Source: Microvirga ossetica (lineage in GTDB: Bacteria > Pseudomonadota > Alphaproteobacteria > Rhizobiales > Beijerinckiaceae). From it: a DNA stretch of 64,000 bases. This document shows, piece after piece, positions 62,787 through 64,000 of this stretch. Made by a program: the position numbers and the translations under genes. Numbering within the stretch: position 1 is the stretch's first letter; each line of letters opens with the position of its first letter. A model generated the notes under the pieces. That model did not search any database and was not told where the DNA came from. It saw only the letters and a list, made by a program, of their open reading frames with translations. The DNA lies in NCBI RefSeq assembly GCF_002741015.1, contig NZ_CP016616.1:4125501-4189500 (forward strand), read 5' to 3'.

Positions 62787-63986
62787 CTAGGATGTCTCGG
62801 TAACTCTGACAATTGCGTCGGGCCGCTTCCACAACTCGGGAAGGAGGTCGATCCCGAGGCCTGGCTTCATGTTCACCGTGACCTCGCCTTTCATGACGAC
62901 CGGCAGTTCGGTGACGAGCTCCGTGTACCATCCGGTATAGAAGGCCCGCACGCTTTCCTGGATCAGGGCATTCCGTGCGTGAAGCGAGAAGTGGCACGAT
63001 GCGGCATAGACCACGGGACCTGTGCAGTCATGGGGCGCCACGGGAACATGCCAGGCCTCGGCGAGAGCGGCGATCTTGCGCGCCTCCGTCAGGCCGCCGC
63101 ACCATGACAGATCGAGCATCGCCACGCCGGCGACGCCGGTCTCGAGATACTCTCGAAAGGCGTGGGTATAGGACAGCGTTTCCGATGCGCAGACCCAGGC
63201 CTTCGAATGCTGCGCGTATTCCTTGAGGTCGCCGACATTGTCGAGGCGGAAAGGATCCTCGTGCCAATAGGTGTCGTATTCGGCAAGCGCCGTTGCGAGC
63301 TTCTTGGCCATGGGCAGGCTCCACAGGGAATGGAACTCGACCATGATGTCCATCTTGTCGCCGACCGCCTTGCGAATCTTTGCGAAGGGCTCCAGCGCCG
63401 TCCGGAGCTCGTCCGGCGATATGTCGTATCCCTGGCTGCGCTCCGCGGCGACATCGAAGGGCCAGATCTTCATGCCCGTAATGCCCTGCTCCAGCAGGGA
63501 ATGGGCAAGCTCGTCGGCGCGGTGCAGGAACGCGTCCAGATCTTCGTAGTCTCCTTGCCTATCGCCAATGCCCCAATTGGCGACTTTCTGAGCGCGGCTG
63601 TCGCGAATGTACCTGTAACCGGCGCAGGTGTTGTAAACGCGAATCTTGTCGCGCGACCGGCCGCCCAGCATGTCGCAGACGGGCTTGCCGTGAGCTTTGC
63701 CGAACAGATCCCACAGGGCGATGTCGATGGCGGAATTACCCCGCGTTTCGACGCCGGCCGAACGCCAGCCGAGATAATTCTGGATATCTCTGTTGATGCC
63801 TTCGATCTGAAGCGGGTCGCGACCGATCAGCTTGGCCGCCACGGTCTCATGGATGTAGGCCTCGACCGCAGCTGCGCCCATAAAAGTCTCGCCGAGGCCG
63901 TGGATTCCATCATCCGTGTGCAGGCGGATCCAGATAATGTTCGCGAATTCCTGGAGTCGGATCGTTTCAACAGCCGTGATCTTCAT
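62787..63986 (-). CDS. Enolase-superfamily sugar-acid dehydratase/racemase candidate
   Basis: A 399-residue mandelate-racemase-subgroup protein with N-terminal capping domain (1-125) and TIM-barrel. Metal ligands are E217, E243 (WHEDPF) and E269 (CASETL). H219, two residues after E217 (VEFHSLW), and H319 (VAPHDCTGP) match the acid/base histidines of galactonate-type dehydratases, where the first ligand is usually Asp. K173 (GMKIWPF) lies where KxK-type enzymes have lysine. A dehydratase of a C6 acid sugar is therefore likely; the substrate is unknown. It is complete, starting 14 bp from the window edge, upstream of the FAD oxidoreductase in an operon. Confidence 0.9.
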   Translation of the reverse strand: MKITAVETIRLQEFANIIWIRLHTDDGIHGLGETFMGAAAVEAYIHETVAAKLIGRDPLQIEGINRDIQNYLGWRSAGVETRGNSAIDIALWDLFGKAHGKPVCDMLGGRSRDKIRVYNTCAGYRYIRDSRAQKVANWGIGDRQGDYEDLDAFLHRADELAHSLLEQGITGMKIWPFDVAAERSQGYDISPDELRTALEPFAKIRKAVGDKMDIMVEFHSLWSLPMAKKLATALAEYDTYWHEDPFRLDNVGDLKEYAQHSKAWVCASETLSYTHAFREYLETGVAGVAMLDLSWCGGLTEARKIAALAEAWHVPVAPHDCTGPVVYAASCHFSLHARNALIQESVRAFYTGWYTELVTELPVVMKGEVTVNMKPGLGIDLLPELWKRPDAIVRVTETS

Positions 63987-64000
63987 GGGATCCTCATCGC

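Noticed and set aside
1-64000. tRNA or rRNA genes
   Set aside because: No cloverleaf with conserved T-loop sequence or rRNA-like stretch was found while reading the intergenic regions; a dedicated search could still find one I missed.

Overview
The window is GC-rich chromosomal DNA of a free-living, aerobic alphaproteobacterium, most likely from the Hyphomicrobiales (rhizobia/Methylobacterium/Microvirga relatives). This is inferred from the rhizobial-type rhamnose cluster (rhaDI divergent from rhaRSTPQUK), a coxMNOP-like oxidase operon, many ABC/TRAP uptake operons paired with dedicated regulators, and a giant poly-HAMP hybrid kinase. The genus cannot be fixed from the sequence alone.

Layout. 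1-2.2 kb: mobile DNA, with a transposase fragment at the edge and a complete IS4/Tn5-like insertion sequence bounded by 25-bp inverted repeats. 2.2-3.5 kb: an ArsR-SRPBCC-VOC operon. 3.6-8.5 kb: a four-gene ABC importer operon ending in an endonuclease/exonuclease/phosphatase-fold enzyme. 8.5-9.5 kb: a MarC-type membrane protein and a frameshifted LysE-family remnant. 9.5-20.4 kb: a complete L-rhamnose system (isomerase, aldolase-dehydrogenase, DeoR regulator, ABC transporter, mutarotase, kinase). 20.5-29 kb: a GlxA-type regulator, a secreted TPR protein, a CHASE2 cyclase with a FecR-like partner, a trans-aconitate methyltransferase and an M20 peptidase. 29.1-34.5 kb: a DUF2189 membrane protein and a five-gene haem-copper oxidase operon with two subunit III paralogues. 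35-41.3 kb: tamA-tamB for outer-membrane assembly. 41.4-46.7 kb: an organosulfur-type operon (MetQ-like binding protein, two flavin monooxygenase-type enzymes, MetI-like permease, no ATPase) and an Lrp regulator. 46.7-52.4 kb: a GntR-regulated TRAP transporter plus kduI-kduD-kdgF for unsaturated uronates from pectin or alginate. 52.8-60.8 kb: a 1949-residue hybrid histidine kinase with about ten 92-residue HAMP-pair repeats, translationally coupled to a second hybrid kinase. 61.3-64 kb: a GlcD-like FAD oxidoreductase and an enolase-superfamily sugar-acid dehydratase candidate.

How it works together. Most of the window is nutrient capture from plant material: rhamnose plus unsaturated uronates (both products of rhamnogalacturonan/pectin breakdown), sugar acids and possibly organosulfur compounds, each with its own regulator. 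Repeated architectural themes are hairpins just after the solute-binding-protein gene in three different transport operons, candidate operators beside regulators (palindromes and a three-fold 10-bp direct repeat), and two copies of a 109-bp two-hairpin dispersed repeat lying at gene 3' ends. The most unusual object is the poly-HAMP kinase, whose repeat array carries a 185-bp exact internal duplication.
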